Assembly: GCF_016811235.1 (NCBI RefSeq)
Contig: NZ_JAFBID010000065.1
Coordinates: 1-36,762 of the forward strand
DNA: 36,762 nucleotides
Direction: 5' to 3'
Origin: Microvirga arabica
Lineage (GTDB): Bacteria; Pseudomonadota; Alphaproteobacteria; Rhizobiales; Beijerinckiaceae
A program made the position numbers and the translations under genes. The notes under the pieces are model-generated. The model searched no databases. It saw nothing but the letters and a program-made list of their open reading frames with translations, and was not told where the DNA came from. Shown in pieces: positions 8,142 to 14,787 of the stretch (within the stretch, counting starts at the first letter, position 1; each line of letters begins with the position of its first letter).

Positions 8142-8837
8142 TCAGAGCTGACCGAGTTCGACGAGCCCGTCAGCGTTGGCGAGAATCGCGCCGGTGGCCA
8201 GGCTCAGGAAAAGACCGTGCTCCACGACGCCGGGGATGTTGTTCAGCGTCGAGGCAAGCACGTTCGGCTTGTCGATGCGCTCGAGATGCGCATCGAGAAT
8301 GAAATGGCCCCCGTCCGTCACGTAGGGCGCGCCGTCGGCGGCGTGCCGGAGGCGCAGCTCGCCGGTCATGGACAGGGAGTCAAGCAGCCGGGCGATGGCG
8401 CGCTCCGTGGCGGTGAGGCCGAAGGGCATCACCTCGATGGGGAGCGGGAAGCGTCCGAGCTTCGTCACGAGCTTCGACCCATCGGCAATGACGATCATGC
8501 GCTGGCTCGCGGAGGCAACGATCTTCTCCCGCAGCAGTGCGCCGCCGCCGCCCTTGATGAGGCGCAGGTCGTTGTCGAGCTCGTCGGCCCCGTCGACCGT
8601 CAGGTCGAGGTCCGGCGTTTCGTCCAGGGTGGTGAGAGGAATGCCCTCGCGCTGAGCCTGCTCGCGGGTCGCCTCTGAGGTGGGCACGCCCACGACCTTC
8701 AACCCGCCACGCACCCGTTCGCCGATGGCCGCGACGAAATGCGCCGCGGTCGAGCCGGTGCCAAGCCCAAGCCTCATCCCGTCGGTGACGATCTGGGCGG
8801 CCCTTTCGGCTGCTGCGCGCTTGAGAGTGTCGCTCAC
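8142..8837 (-). CDS. rpiA: Ribose-5-phosphate isomerase A
   Basis: A 231-residue cytoplasmic enzyme that interconverts ribose-5-phosphate and ribulose-5-phosphate in the non-oxidative pentose phosphate pathway. Family motifs are the phosphate loop GLGTGSTAAHFV at about 24-35, DGADELD with the catalytic aspartate at about 82-88, and KGGGGALLREKI with the catalytic Glu and Lys at about 94-105. The start is GTG with AGAGG 7 nt upstream. It precedes the DUF2059 gene. gph lies about 0.7 kb away on the other strand. Confidence 0.96.
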   Translation of the reverse strand: MSDTLKRAAAERAAQIVTDGMRLGLGTGSTAAHFVAAIGERVRGGLKVVGVPTSEATREQAQREGIPLTTLDETPDLDLTVDGADELDNDLRLIKGGGGALLREKIVASASQRMIVIADGSKLVTKLGRFPLPIEVMPFGLTATERAIARLLDSLSMTGELRLRHAADGAPYVTDGGHFILDAHLERIDKPNVLASTLNNIPGVVEHGLFLSLATGAILANADGLVELGQL

Positions 8838-8962
8838 GGAAATCCTCTGACATTAAGGAGGCGCCCGGCCGGAGGGCCGTATGACCCGCCTCTAGCATGC
8901 CGGAGCGCCTGGAAGAAAGAACGTTTCATGGATGAGCAGCCCCTGGCGACCCGGCAAGGGTC

Positions 8963-9409
8963 TTAAGGGCGCTGCGGCGATGCCCCCGAACCTGGGCTCA
9001 CACTGGGCGTAGCCACGGGAGCGGCCGCCGAGGAGGTCGCCGGCGACGGGGTCGTCTGCGGGGTGCACACCACCCGCTCGTCGAACACGTAGCAGATACT
9101 CATCTGGCCGGTCCGGTAATTGACCCGGAACACGCCCCCTTCCCGCTCGTGGCGGGAGGCGACGAGCCCATACTCGCCCGGAGCCTGAGCACCGGCACCC
9201 TCGCCCGCGCTGAAGCACAGGGTCACGCCGATTGTCCCTTCCTGGAGACCATATTGGCAGGAGCTGACCTCGCCGGTGATCCGATCGATCCTATAAATAC
9301 GGTTCAGGTCAGTCTGGGGAGCGGGAACGAAATCATAGGACGCAGCCAGGGCGGGGCCTCCCAACGCCAGGGCTGTGAAAACAAACGCCGCGGTACCAAA
9401 GGGCCGCAT
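8963..9409 (-). CDS. Small secreted protein of unknown function with an internal repeat
   Basis: A 148-residue predicted exported protein. Residues 1-22 look like a signal peptide ending ALAAS. The mature part has two related beta-like units, IYRIDRITGEVSSCQYG and VFRVNYRTGQMSICYVF, each with a cysteine, plus further cysteines (TLCF and VVCTP). The last 30 residues are low-complexity Pro/Ser/Ala. I do not recognise a family; small proteins of this kind occur next to rpiA and gph in related genomes, as far as I recall. It diverges from gph across 90 bp. Confidence 0.7.
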   Translation of the reverse strand: MRPFGTAAFVFTALALGGPALAASYDFVPAPQTDLNRIYRIDRITGEVSSCQYGLQEGTIGVTLCFSAGEGAGAQAPGEYGLVASRHEREGGVFRVNYRTGQMSICYVFDERVVCTPQTTPSPATSSAAAPVATPSVSPGSGASPQRP

Positions 9410-9499
9410 TCAACACTCCATTCGGTAAGAACGAATCAACCTTAGGACCTTATCATCCCGATGCTTGATTCCCTTGCCCGCAGCAGGTAGCCGACCTTC

Positions 9500-10201
9500 A
9501 TGGCCATTGATACCCCACACAATGTCTCGCCCATCGCCGTCTTCGACCTCGATGGAACCCTGGCCGAAACGGCCGGCGACCTCGTCGGAACCCTGAACGT
9601 GATCCTCGATCGCGAGGGATTGGCGCCCCTGCCTGTACGGAAAGCCCGCGACATGATCGGTGCCGGCGCCCGCGCCTTGATTCAGCGCGGCTTCGAGGCG
9701 GCCGGCAAGGAGCTGACGCCGGATTATCTCGACGAGCTGTTCCGGCAGTTCATGGTCCATTACGGCGAGAACATCTGCGTCCGGACCCGGCTCTATCCCG
9801 GCGTGGCCGAGGCCCTCGACCGGCTGGAGGAGGCAGGATTCATCCTGGCGGTCTGCACCAACAAGGTCGAGGAGCATTCGGTGAGGCTCCTGCACGAGCT
9901 TGGGGTTGGCCATCGCTTCGCGGCCAATTGCGGCCGCGATACCTTCCGCTACTTCAAGCCGGACCCGCGCCACCTGACGCTCACCATCGAGCGGGCGGGC
10001 GGTCACCCGAGCCGCGCCGTGATGATCGGCGACTCGCGTACGGATATCGTGACGGCGAAGAACGCCGGCATTCCGGTCGTTGCCGTTCCCTTCGGCTACA
10101 CGGACGTGCCGGTCCAGAGGCTGGAGCCGGACCTGGTGATCAAGCATTTCGACGAGCTGTTTCCTGCCGTCCAGCGCCTCATGAGGCCGCTTGCGGCCTA
10201 G
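9500..10201 (+). CDS. gph: Phosphoglycolate phosphatase, HAD superfamily
   Basis: A 233-residue HAD hydrolase. Motif I is FDLDGTL with the nucleophile D16 and acid D18, motif II lies in the VCTNK region, motif III is the Lys of FKPDPRH, and motif IV is GDSRTD. A helical cap domain of the gph type follows motif I (GAGARALIQRGFEAAG). The enzyme removes 2-phosphoglycolate, formed for example during DNA 3'-end repair. Closeness to rpiA is common for gph in alphaproteobacteria and supports the call over a generic HAD phosphatase. Confidence 0.9.
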   Translation: MAIDTPHNVSPIAVFDLDGTLAETAGDLVGTLNVILDREGLAPLPVRKARDMIGAGARALIQRGFEAAGKELTPDYLDELFRQFMVHYGENICVRTRLYPGVAEALDRLEEAGFILAVCTNKVEEHSVRLLHELGVGHRFAANCGRDTFRYFKPDPRHLTLTIERAGGHPSRAVMIGDSRTDIVTAKNAGIPVVAVPFGYTDVPVQRLEPDLVIKHFDELFPAVQRLMRPLAA

Positions 10202-10268
10202 TGCGCACAGAAGAGCGCGTATGCACCTCGTGCACACGATCATGTGAAGCTTGCTGTCAGGAAGAAAA

Positions 10269-10343
10269 TGGTGGGCGCGACAGGGATTGAACCTGTGACC
10301 CTTCGCGTGTGAAGCGAATGCTCTCCCGCTGAGCTACGCGCCC
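10269..10343 (-). tRNA. tRNA-Val (anticodon CAC)
   Basis: The minus strand folds as a full cloverleaf. The acceptor stem GGGCGCG/CGCGCCC and D-arm GCTC/GAGC are followed by the anticodon stem TTCGC/GCGAA with loop TTCACAC, which gives anticodon CAC. The T-arm is ACAGG-TTCAATC-CCTGT, the discriminator is A, and an encoded CCA ends at 10269. All stems pair without mismatch. Confidence 0.97.
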
Positions 10344-10588
10344 TGACAAGGGCCTTCTAAAGGCGCAGAACCCCCGGCGTCAAGCCAAAGAAGCTGCCAA
10401 GCCGGCAAGTATTTTGTTGCAGGGATTGTGGCAGCCTGACTTTAACCACCCGGTTACGACACGGCGAGGATGTGGCTGATCGGCACTAGGATTGTGTAGC
10501 AAAATCCTGGTACTGCATGGATCCCAAGCGGGGCTGTTGCGTTGAGCAATCACAGACCCGCCATCAACGTGTTCAAACCGAGGCAATT

Positions 10589-11173
10589 ATGGGACGCACT
10601 CGCGCTGCTCTCACCGGGCTTGCTTGCGCCTTCGTCGCGTTTGCGACTCCAGCTGCGGCATTTACGGCCATCGATCCTCTCACCCGCCAGCCGCTCTACA
10701 GCGCCGAGGAGACGTACCGGGCGCAGGCGTCCGCGGTTCCGCGGCAGATCGTAACCTTCAACGGCCGCTATGCTCCGGGCACGATCGTGGTCTCCACCAG
10801 CGAGCGCCGCCTGTGGTACGTGCTCGGCAACGGCCAGGCCGTCCAGTACGGCGTCGGCGTGGGTCGGCCGGGCTTCACCTGGTCGGGCACCCATTCCGTC
10901 ACCATGAAGCGCGAATGGCCGGACTGGCGCCCGCCGGCGGCCATGCTCAAGCGCCGTCCCGACCTGCCGCGCTACATGAAGGGCGGCCCGGACAACCCGC
11001 TCGGCGCCCGCGCCCTCTACATCGGCAGCACCATCTACCGGATCCACGGCTCGAACGAGCCCGAGACGATCGGCGAGGCCGTCTCCTCGGGCTGCATCCG
11101 CATGACCAACGAGGACGTGACGGACCTGTACAACCGCGCGAAAGTCGGCTCGCGGGTGGTGGTTCTTCGGTAA
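10589..11173 (+). CDS. Exported L,D-transpeptidase (YkuD domain)
   Basis: A 194-residue protein with a signal peptide (about 1-24, ending ATPAAA) and a single YkuD catalytic domain. The signature is IHGSNEPETIG, with the catalytic His at 153, followed by SSGCIRM with the catalytic Cys at 169. Such enzymes make 3-3 peptidoglycan cross-links or attach proteins to the wall in the periplasm. No LysM or PG-binding domain is present. The ATG at 10589 has GAGG 6 nt upstream; the frame is open to 10517 but that extension precedes the signal peptide and looks non-coding. The gene stands alone between a divergent tRNA and intergenic repeats. Confidence 0.92.
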   Translation: MGRTRAALTGLACAFVAFATPAAAFTAIDPLTRQPLYSAEETYRAQASAVPRQIVTFNGRYAPGTIVVSTSERRLWYVLGNGQAVQYGVGVGRPGFTWSGTHSVTMKREWPDWRPPAAMLKRRPDLPRYMKGGPDNPLGARALYIGSTIYRIHGSNEPETIGEAVSSGCIRMTNEDVTDLYNRAKVGSRVVVLR

Positions 11174-11193
11174 GGATTCACATTTATCAAGGC

Positions 11194-11216
11194 ATGGCCG
11201 GCCTCGTGCCGGCCAT
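11194..11216. repeat. Short palindromic intergenic element after the L,D-transpeptidase gene
   Basis: ATGGCCGGC at 11194-11202 pairs with GCCGGCCAT at 11208-11216 across a 5-nt loop. No T-run follows, so it is a weak terminator at best. The sequence style matches GGCCGG palindromes dispersed between genes in Rhizobiales genomes. Confidence 0.5.
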
Positions 11217-11238
11217 TGTCATTTCTGAAGCCCTCCAC

Positions 11239-11379
11239 TGTCATTCCGGGGCCGCGCAGCGGAGCCCGGAATCCATAACCACTGACGGTGCAGGATAAAG
11301 CATTCTTGAGCCGCCTCGCTCATGAGGATAGCTTTGTGTTTATGGATTCCGGGCTCGCCTTCGGCGCCCCGGAATGACA
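11239..11379. repeat. Dispersed intergenic palindromic repeat with nested inverted repeats
   Basis: The outer arms TGTCATTCCGGGGC (11239-11252) and GCCCCGGAATGACA (11366-11379) are perfect inverted repeats. The inner arms AGCCCGGAATCCATA (11263-11277) and TATGGATTCCGGGCT (11341-11355) are also perfect. The roughly 140-bp unit fills the space between two convergent genes and could fold into a long RNA hairpin. It resembles repeat elements found many times in rhizobial genomes; copy number cannot be judged here. Confidence 0.75.
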
Positions 11380-11392
11380 GCGCGGCTAGACT

Positions 11393-11761
11393 TCACCGCA
11401 CCCTGTCCCGCGACAGCCCTTTGGCAGCCAGCTCGTCGAGATAAGCCTGCCATTTCTCCCCCTGCTCTGTCCCAAGCCGGTAGAGATAATCCCAGCCATA
11501 GATCCCGGTATCGTGCAGGTCGTCGAAGACCAGCTTCACGGCATAATTGCCCACCGGCTCCACGCCGATGATCGCCACCTCGCGCTTGCCCGGCACGGTT
11601 TTGCGCTCGGCAGGGCTGTGCCCCTGCACCTCGGCCGAGGGGCTGGTCACCCGCAGGTACTCGGCCGGCAGGTCGAAAGCCGTGCCGTCGTCGAAGGCGA
11701 CATGCAGGCTGCGTTTGTCTTTGGCGAGCCGAAGCTCCATCGGCCAGCGCTCCGATGCCAT
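11393..11761 (-). CDS. DUF971 / gamma-butyrobetaine hydroxylase-like N-terminal domain protein
   Basis: A 122-residue stand-alone DUF971 protein. The motifs LRLAKDKRSLHVAFDDGTAF, LPAEYLRVTSPSAEVQGH, VGNYAVKLVFDDLHDTGIYG and WDYLYRLG follow the family order over nearly its full length. In eukaryotes this fold is the N-terminal domain of gamma-butyrobetaine hydroxylase. The free bacterial form has been linked to iron-sulfur and molybdenum cofactor contexts but has no settled role. It diverges from moaA across 68 bp, in line with that link. Confidence 0.88.
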   Translation of the reverse strand: MASERWPMELRLAKDKRSLHVAFDDGTAFDLPAEYLRVTSPSAEVQGHSPAERKTVPGKREVAIIGVEPVGNYAVKLVFDDLHDTGIYGWDYLYRLGTEQGEKWQAYLDELAAKGLSRDRVR

Positions 11762-11829
11762 GATCTCACCCTTTTCCCGGTTGCAATTGACGCTACGTGC
11801 TTGATGATGCGGATTGAAGCAAGATTCCT

Positions 11830-12888
11830 GTGAGCGAGAGCGTTTCCCCCATGAGAGCCATTCCGGCTCAGCTTGAGACCTCCGAGATCGGTCATTCCCT
11901 GATGGACCCGTTCGGCCGGGCCATCACGTACCTGCGTGTCTCGGTGACGGATCGCTGCGACTTCCGCTGCGTCTATTGCATGTCCGAGGACATGGCCTTC
12001 CTGCCCAAGCGCGACCTGCTGACCCTGGAGGAGCTCGACCGCATCTGCTCGGCCTTCGTGGCCAAGGGCGTGCGCAAGCTGCGGATCACCGGCGGCGAGC
12101 CCCTGGTGCGCCGGGACATCATGACCCTGTTCGGCTCCCTCTCCCGCCACCTGGATTCGGGCGCCCTCGACGAGCTGACGGTCACCACCAACGGCTCGCA
12201 GCTCGCTCGCCATGCGAAGGATCTGGCGGCCTGCGGCGTCAGGCGCATCAACGTTTCGCTCGACACCCTCGACCCGGACAAGTTCCGCGCCATCACCCGG
12301 TGGGGTGATCTCGCCAAGGTCATGCAGGGGCTCGATGCCGCTCAAGGTGCCGGGCTGCAGGTCAAGATAAACGCTGTTGCGCTGAAAGGCGTCAACGAGG
12401 ACGAGCTGGAGACCCTGCTCGAATGGGCCCACGGCCGCGGCATGGACCTGACGCTTATCGAGGTGATGCCTTTAGGGGAGATCGACGGTCAGCGCATCGA
12501 CCAGTTTCTCCCTCTGTCCATGGTCCGCGCTCGCCTTGCGGCGCGCTACACGCTACAGGATCTCGACGACCGCACGGGTGGTCCGGCCCGGTACGCGCGG
12601 GTGAAGGAGACCGGCGGACGGCTCGGCTTCATCACGCCGATGACCCACAATTTCTGCGAAAGCTGCAATCGGGTGCGCGTGACCTGCACCGGCCAGCTCT
12701 TCATGTGCCTCGGCCAGGAGGATGCGGCCGACATGCGGGCGCCGGTGCGGGCCTCCGAGAGCAACGAGTTGCTCGACCGCGCCATCGTCGACGCGATCGC
12801 CCGCAAGCCCAAGGGGCACGACTTCATCATCGACCGGCGCCACTCCCGCCCGGCGCTGAGCCGCCACATGAGCGTCACGGGTGGTTAG
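11830..12888 (+). CDS. moaA: GTP 3',8-cyclase MoaA (molybdenum cofactor biosynthesis)
   Basis: A 352-residue radical SAM enzyme that converts GTP to 3',8-cyclo-GTP, the first step of molybdopterin synthesis. The SAM-binding [4Fe-4S] motif is CDFRCVYC at about 38-45, and ITGGEPLVRRD follows. The substrate-side cluster is in FCESCNRVRVTCTGQ, with a further Cys near FMCLGQ. The C-terminus ends in Gly-Gly as in active MoaA. The start used is the GTG at 11830; the ATG at 11851 (MRAIPAQLE) is equally possible, and conservation begins only at MDPFGRAITYLRVS. Confidence 0.95.
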   Translation: MSESVSPMRAIPAQLETSEIGHSLMDPFGRAITYLRVSVTDRCDFRCVYCMSEDMAFLPKRDLLTLEELDRICSAFVAKGVRKLRITGGEPLVRRDIMTLFGSLSRHLDSGALDELTVTTNGSQLARHAKDLAACGVRRINVSLDTLDPDKFRAITRWGDLAKVMQGLDAAQGAGLQVKINAVALKGVNEDELETLLEWAHGRGMDLTLIEVMPLGEIDGQRIDQFLPLSMVRARLAARYTLQDLDDRTGGPARYARVKETGGRLGFITPMTHNFCESCNRVRVTCTGQLFMCLGQEDAADMRAPVRASESNELLDRAIVDAIARKPKGHDFIIDRRHSRPALSRHMSVTGG

Positions 12889-12914
12889 TCCGCTTTTTTA
12901 CTGCTGCCGGCAAG

Positions 12915-12951
12915 TACTGAGACAGCCTGTCATTTGACTGTTCAGTATTTT
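12915..12951 (+). terminator. Probable terminator after moaA
   Basis: TACTGAGACAG (12915-12925) pairs with CTGTTCAGTA (12938-12947) with one bulged base, and TTTT follows. It lies 27 bp after the moaA stop. Confidence 0.55.
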
Positions 12952-12989
12952 CAAGTGATATCGAGCTCGACCATTTGGGCTGGGCTGCC

Positions 12990-13790
12990 GTGAGCGTATC
13001 GAGGTTTGGACGAAGACTGGCGATTGCTGCCGGGCTGCTGCTCGGGCTGGGCATGAGCCCATGCGTGTCGCAGGCGCAAGCGCCCGGACCGCAGCCTGTG
13101 ATCCGCGTCGCCATCGAGGGCGCTTATCCCCCTTTCAACTTCATCGATGCCAACAACGAGCTGCAGGGCTTCGAGGTCGACCTGCTCAAGAGCTTGTGCG
13201 AGGCCATGCAGGCCCGGTGCGAACTCGTCCAGCACGAATGGGACGGCCTCGTCCGCGGTCTCCTGGACCGGCAATACGATGCCATCATGTCGTCGATGGA
13301 GATCACGGAACGGCGCAGGAAGCGCATCGCCTTCTCGGAGCCCTATTACCGCATCCCGGCAATCTTCATCGGCTCGAAGGAAACGGCTCCAGGCGAAGTC
13401 TCGCCCGCGGCCCTCGCCGGCAAGACCATCGGCACGACGGACCGCAGCGACCACGAAACTTACCTAAGGGAATTCTACAAGGACTCGCAGATCGAGGTCT
13501 ATGCGAAGCCGGACGAGGCCAATCTCGACCTCCTCGTCGGGCGTCTCGATGCGGTCTTCGGCGACAAGCGCCTGCTGACCCGGTTCCTGGCAAGCCGCGA
13601 GGGCAGCTGCTGCCATATCCTCGGCGACACGCCCAAGGATCCGGCCTACCGGCACCAATCCTACGGCGTCGGCCTGCGCAAGGAGGACGAGGCCTTGCGC
13701 GAGCGGTTCAACCGCGCCATCGCCGAGGTGCAGGCCAACGGCACCTATGACCAGATCCGGGCCAAATATTTTTCCTTCGATATCAAATAG
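12990..13790 (+). CDS. Periplasmic amino-acid-type solute-binding protein (SBP family 3)
   Basis: A 266-residue exported protein with a signal peptide (basic SRFGRR, hydrophobic core, cleavage near SQAQA). The SBP_bac_3 domain starts IRVAIEGAYPPFNFIDANNE. The ligand-loop stretches GFEVDLLKSL, YDAIMSSMEITERRRKRIAF and SEPYYRIPA follow in family order. Related proteins bind basic amino acids for ABC importers or act as stand-alone sensors. No permease or ATPase gene is adjacent, so it is an orphan here. The GTG at 12990 is chosen; the frame opens at a TTG at 12975 with no better ribosome binding site. Confidence 0.88.
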   Translation: MSVSRFGRRLAIAAGLLLGLGMSPCVSQAQAPGPQPVIRVAIEGAYPPFNFIDANNELQGFEVDLLKSLCEAMQARCELVQHEWDGLVRGLLDRQYDAIMSSMEITERRRKRIAFSEPYYRIPAIFIGSKETAPGEVSPAALAGKTIGTTDRSDHETYLREFYKDSQIEVYAKPDEANLDLLVGRLDAVFGDKRLLTRFLASREGSCCHILGDTPKDPAYRHQSYGVGLRKEDEALRERFNRAIAEVQANGTYDQIRAKYFSFDIK

Positions 13791-13851
13791 TGCCGTTTGA
13801 CCCTGGCCTCCTCTCTTCCTAGAACCGAAAGGCATTTTCAAGGAGCGGACG

Positions 13852-14718
13852 ATGGCGAAGGTTGCATTCCTCGGACTTGGCGTGATGGGCTATCCCATGG
13901 CGCGTCACCTCAAGGACAAGGGTCATGAGGTGACGGTCTACAACCGCACGGGCGCCAAGGCGGACAAGTGGGTGTCGGAGAACGGCGGGCGCGCCGCCAA
14001 GACTCCCCGTGAGGCGGCCGAGGGCCAGGAGATCGTCTTCGCCTGCGTGGGCAACGACGACGACCTGCGCCAGGTGACGCTCGGGGACGACGGCGCCTTC
14101 CACGGCATGGGCAAGGGTGCCATCTTCGTCGACCACACCACCGCCTCGGCGGAAGTGGCGCGCGAGCTTTACGCCGCCGCTCAGGAGAAGGGCTTCGCCT
14201 TTATCGACGCCCCGGTCTCGGGCGGCCAGGCCGGCGCGGAGAACGGCGTTCTCACGGTGATGTGCGGCGGCGATGCCGAGCCTTACGGCAAGGCCGAGCC
14301 GGTGATCATGAGCTTTGCCCGCGCCTGCCGGCTTCTCGGCCCCACCGGCTCCGGCCAGCTCACCAAGATGATCAACCAGATCTGCATCGCCGGCCTCGTG
14401 CAGGGACTGGCCGAGGGCATCCATTTCGGCAAGAAGGCCGGCCTCGACATCGATGCGGTGCTGGAGGTGATCTCGAAGGGCGCCGCCGGCTCGTGGCAGA
14501 TGGAGAACCGCGGCAAGACCATGAACCAGGGCAAGTTCGACTTCGGCTTTGCCGTCGACTGGATGCGTAAGGACCTGTCCATCGTGCTCGGCGAAGCGCG
14601 CAAGAACGGCGCGAGCCTGCCGGTCACGGCCATCGTCGACCAGTTCTATGCCGAGGTGCAAAAAATGGGCGGCAACCGCTGGGACACGTCGAGCCTGATC
14701 GCCCGGCTCGATAAGTAA
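13852..14718 (+). CDS. NAD(P)-dependent beta-hydroxyacid dehydrogenase (3-hydroxyisobutyrate dehydrogenase family)
   Basis: A 288-residue two-domain oxidoreductase. The N-terminal Rossmann loop is FLGLGVMGYPMARHL. The substrate motif DAPVSGGQAGAENGVLTVMC sits at about 119-138. The catalytic lysine is in GQLTKMINQ. The C-terminal all-helical domain has the KDLSIVLGEA stretch. Members oxidise 3-hydroxyisobutyrate, tartronate semialdehyde, succinic semialdehyde or related acids; the substrate cannot be told from sequence. AAGGAG lies 6 nt before the ATG, and a strong hairpin terminator follows the stop. Confidence 0.92.
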   Translation: MAKVAFLGLGVMGYPMARHLKDKGHEVTVYNRTGAKADKWVSENGGRAAKTPREAAEGQEIVFACVGNDDDLRQVTLGDDGAFHGMGKGAIFVDHTTASAEVARELYAAAQEKGFAFIDAPVSGGQAGAENGVLTVMCGGDAEPYGKAEPVIMSFARACRLLGPTGSGQLTKMINQICIAGLVQGLAEGIHFGKKAGLDIDAVLEVISKGAAGSWQMENRGKTMNQGKFDFGFAVDWMRKDLSIVLGEARKNGASLPVTAIVDQFYAEVQKMGGNRWDTSSLIARLDK

Positions 14719-14744
14719 GTCGCAGACTAACTGCGTTCCAAATC

Positions 14745-14776
14745 AAAACGCCGGAACCCAAAGGCTCCGGCGTTTT
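14745..14776. terminator. Bidirectional terminator between the dehydrogenase and caspase-fold genes
   Basis: A perfect 11-bp stem, AAAACGCCGGA / TCCGGCGTTTT, with a 10-nt loop lies between convergent genes. The A/T ends give a T-run on either strand. Confidence 0.85.
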
Positions 14777-14787
14777 GCTGTCTTGGG

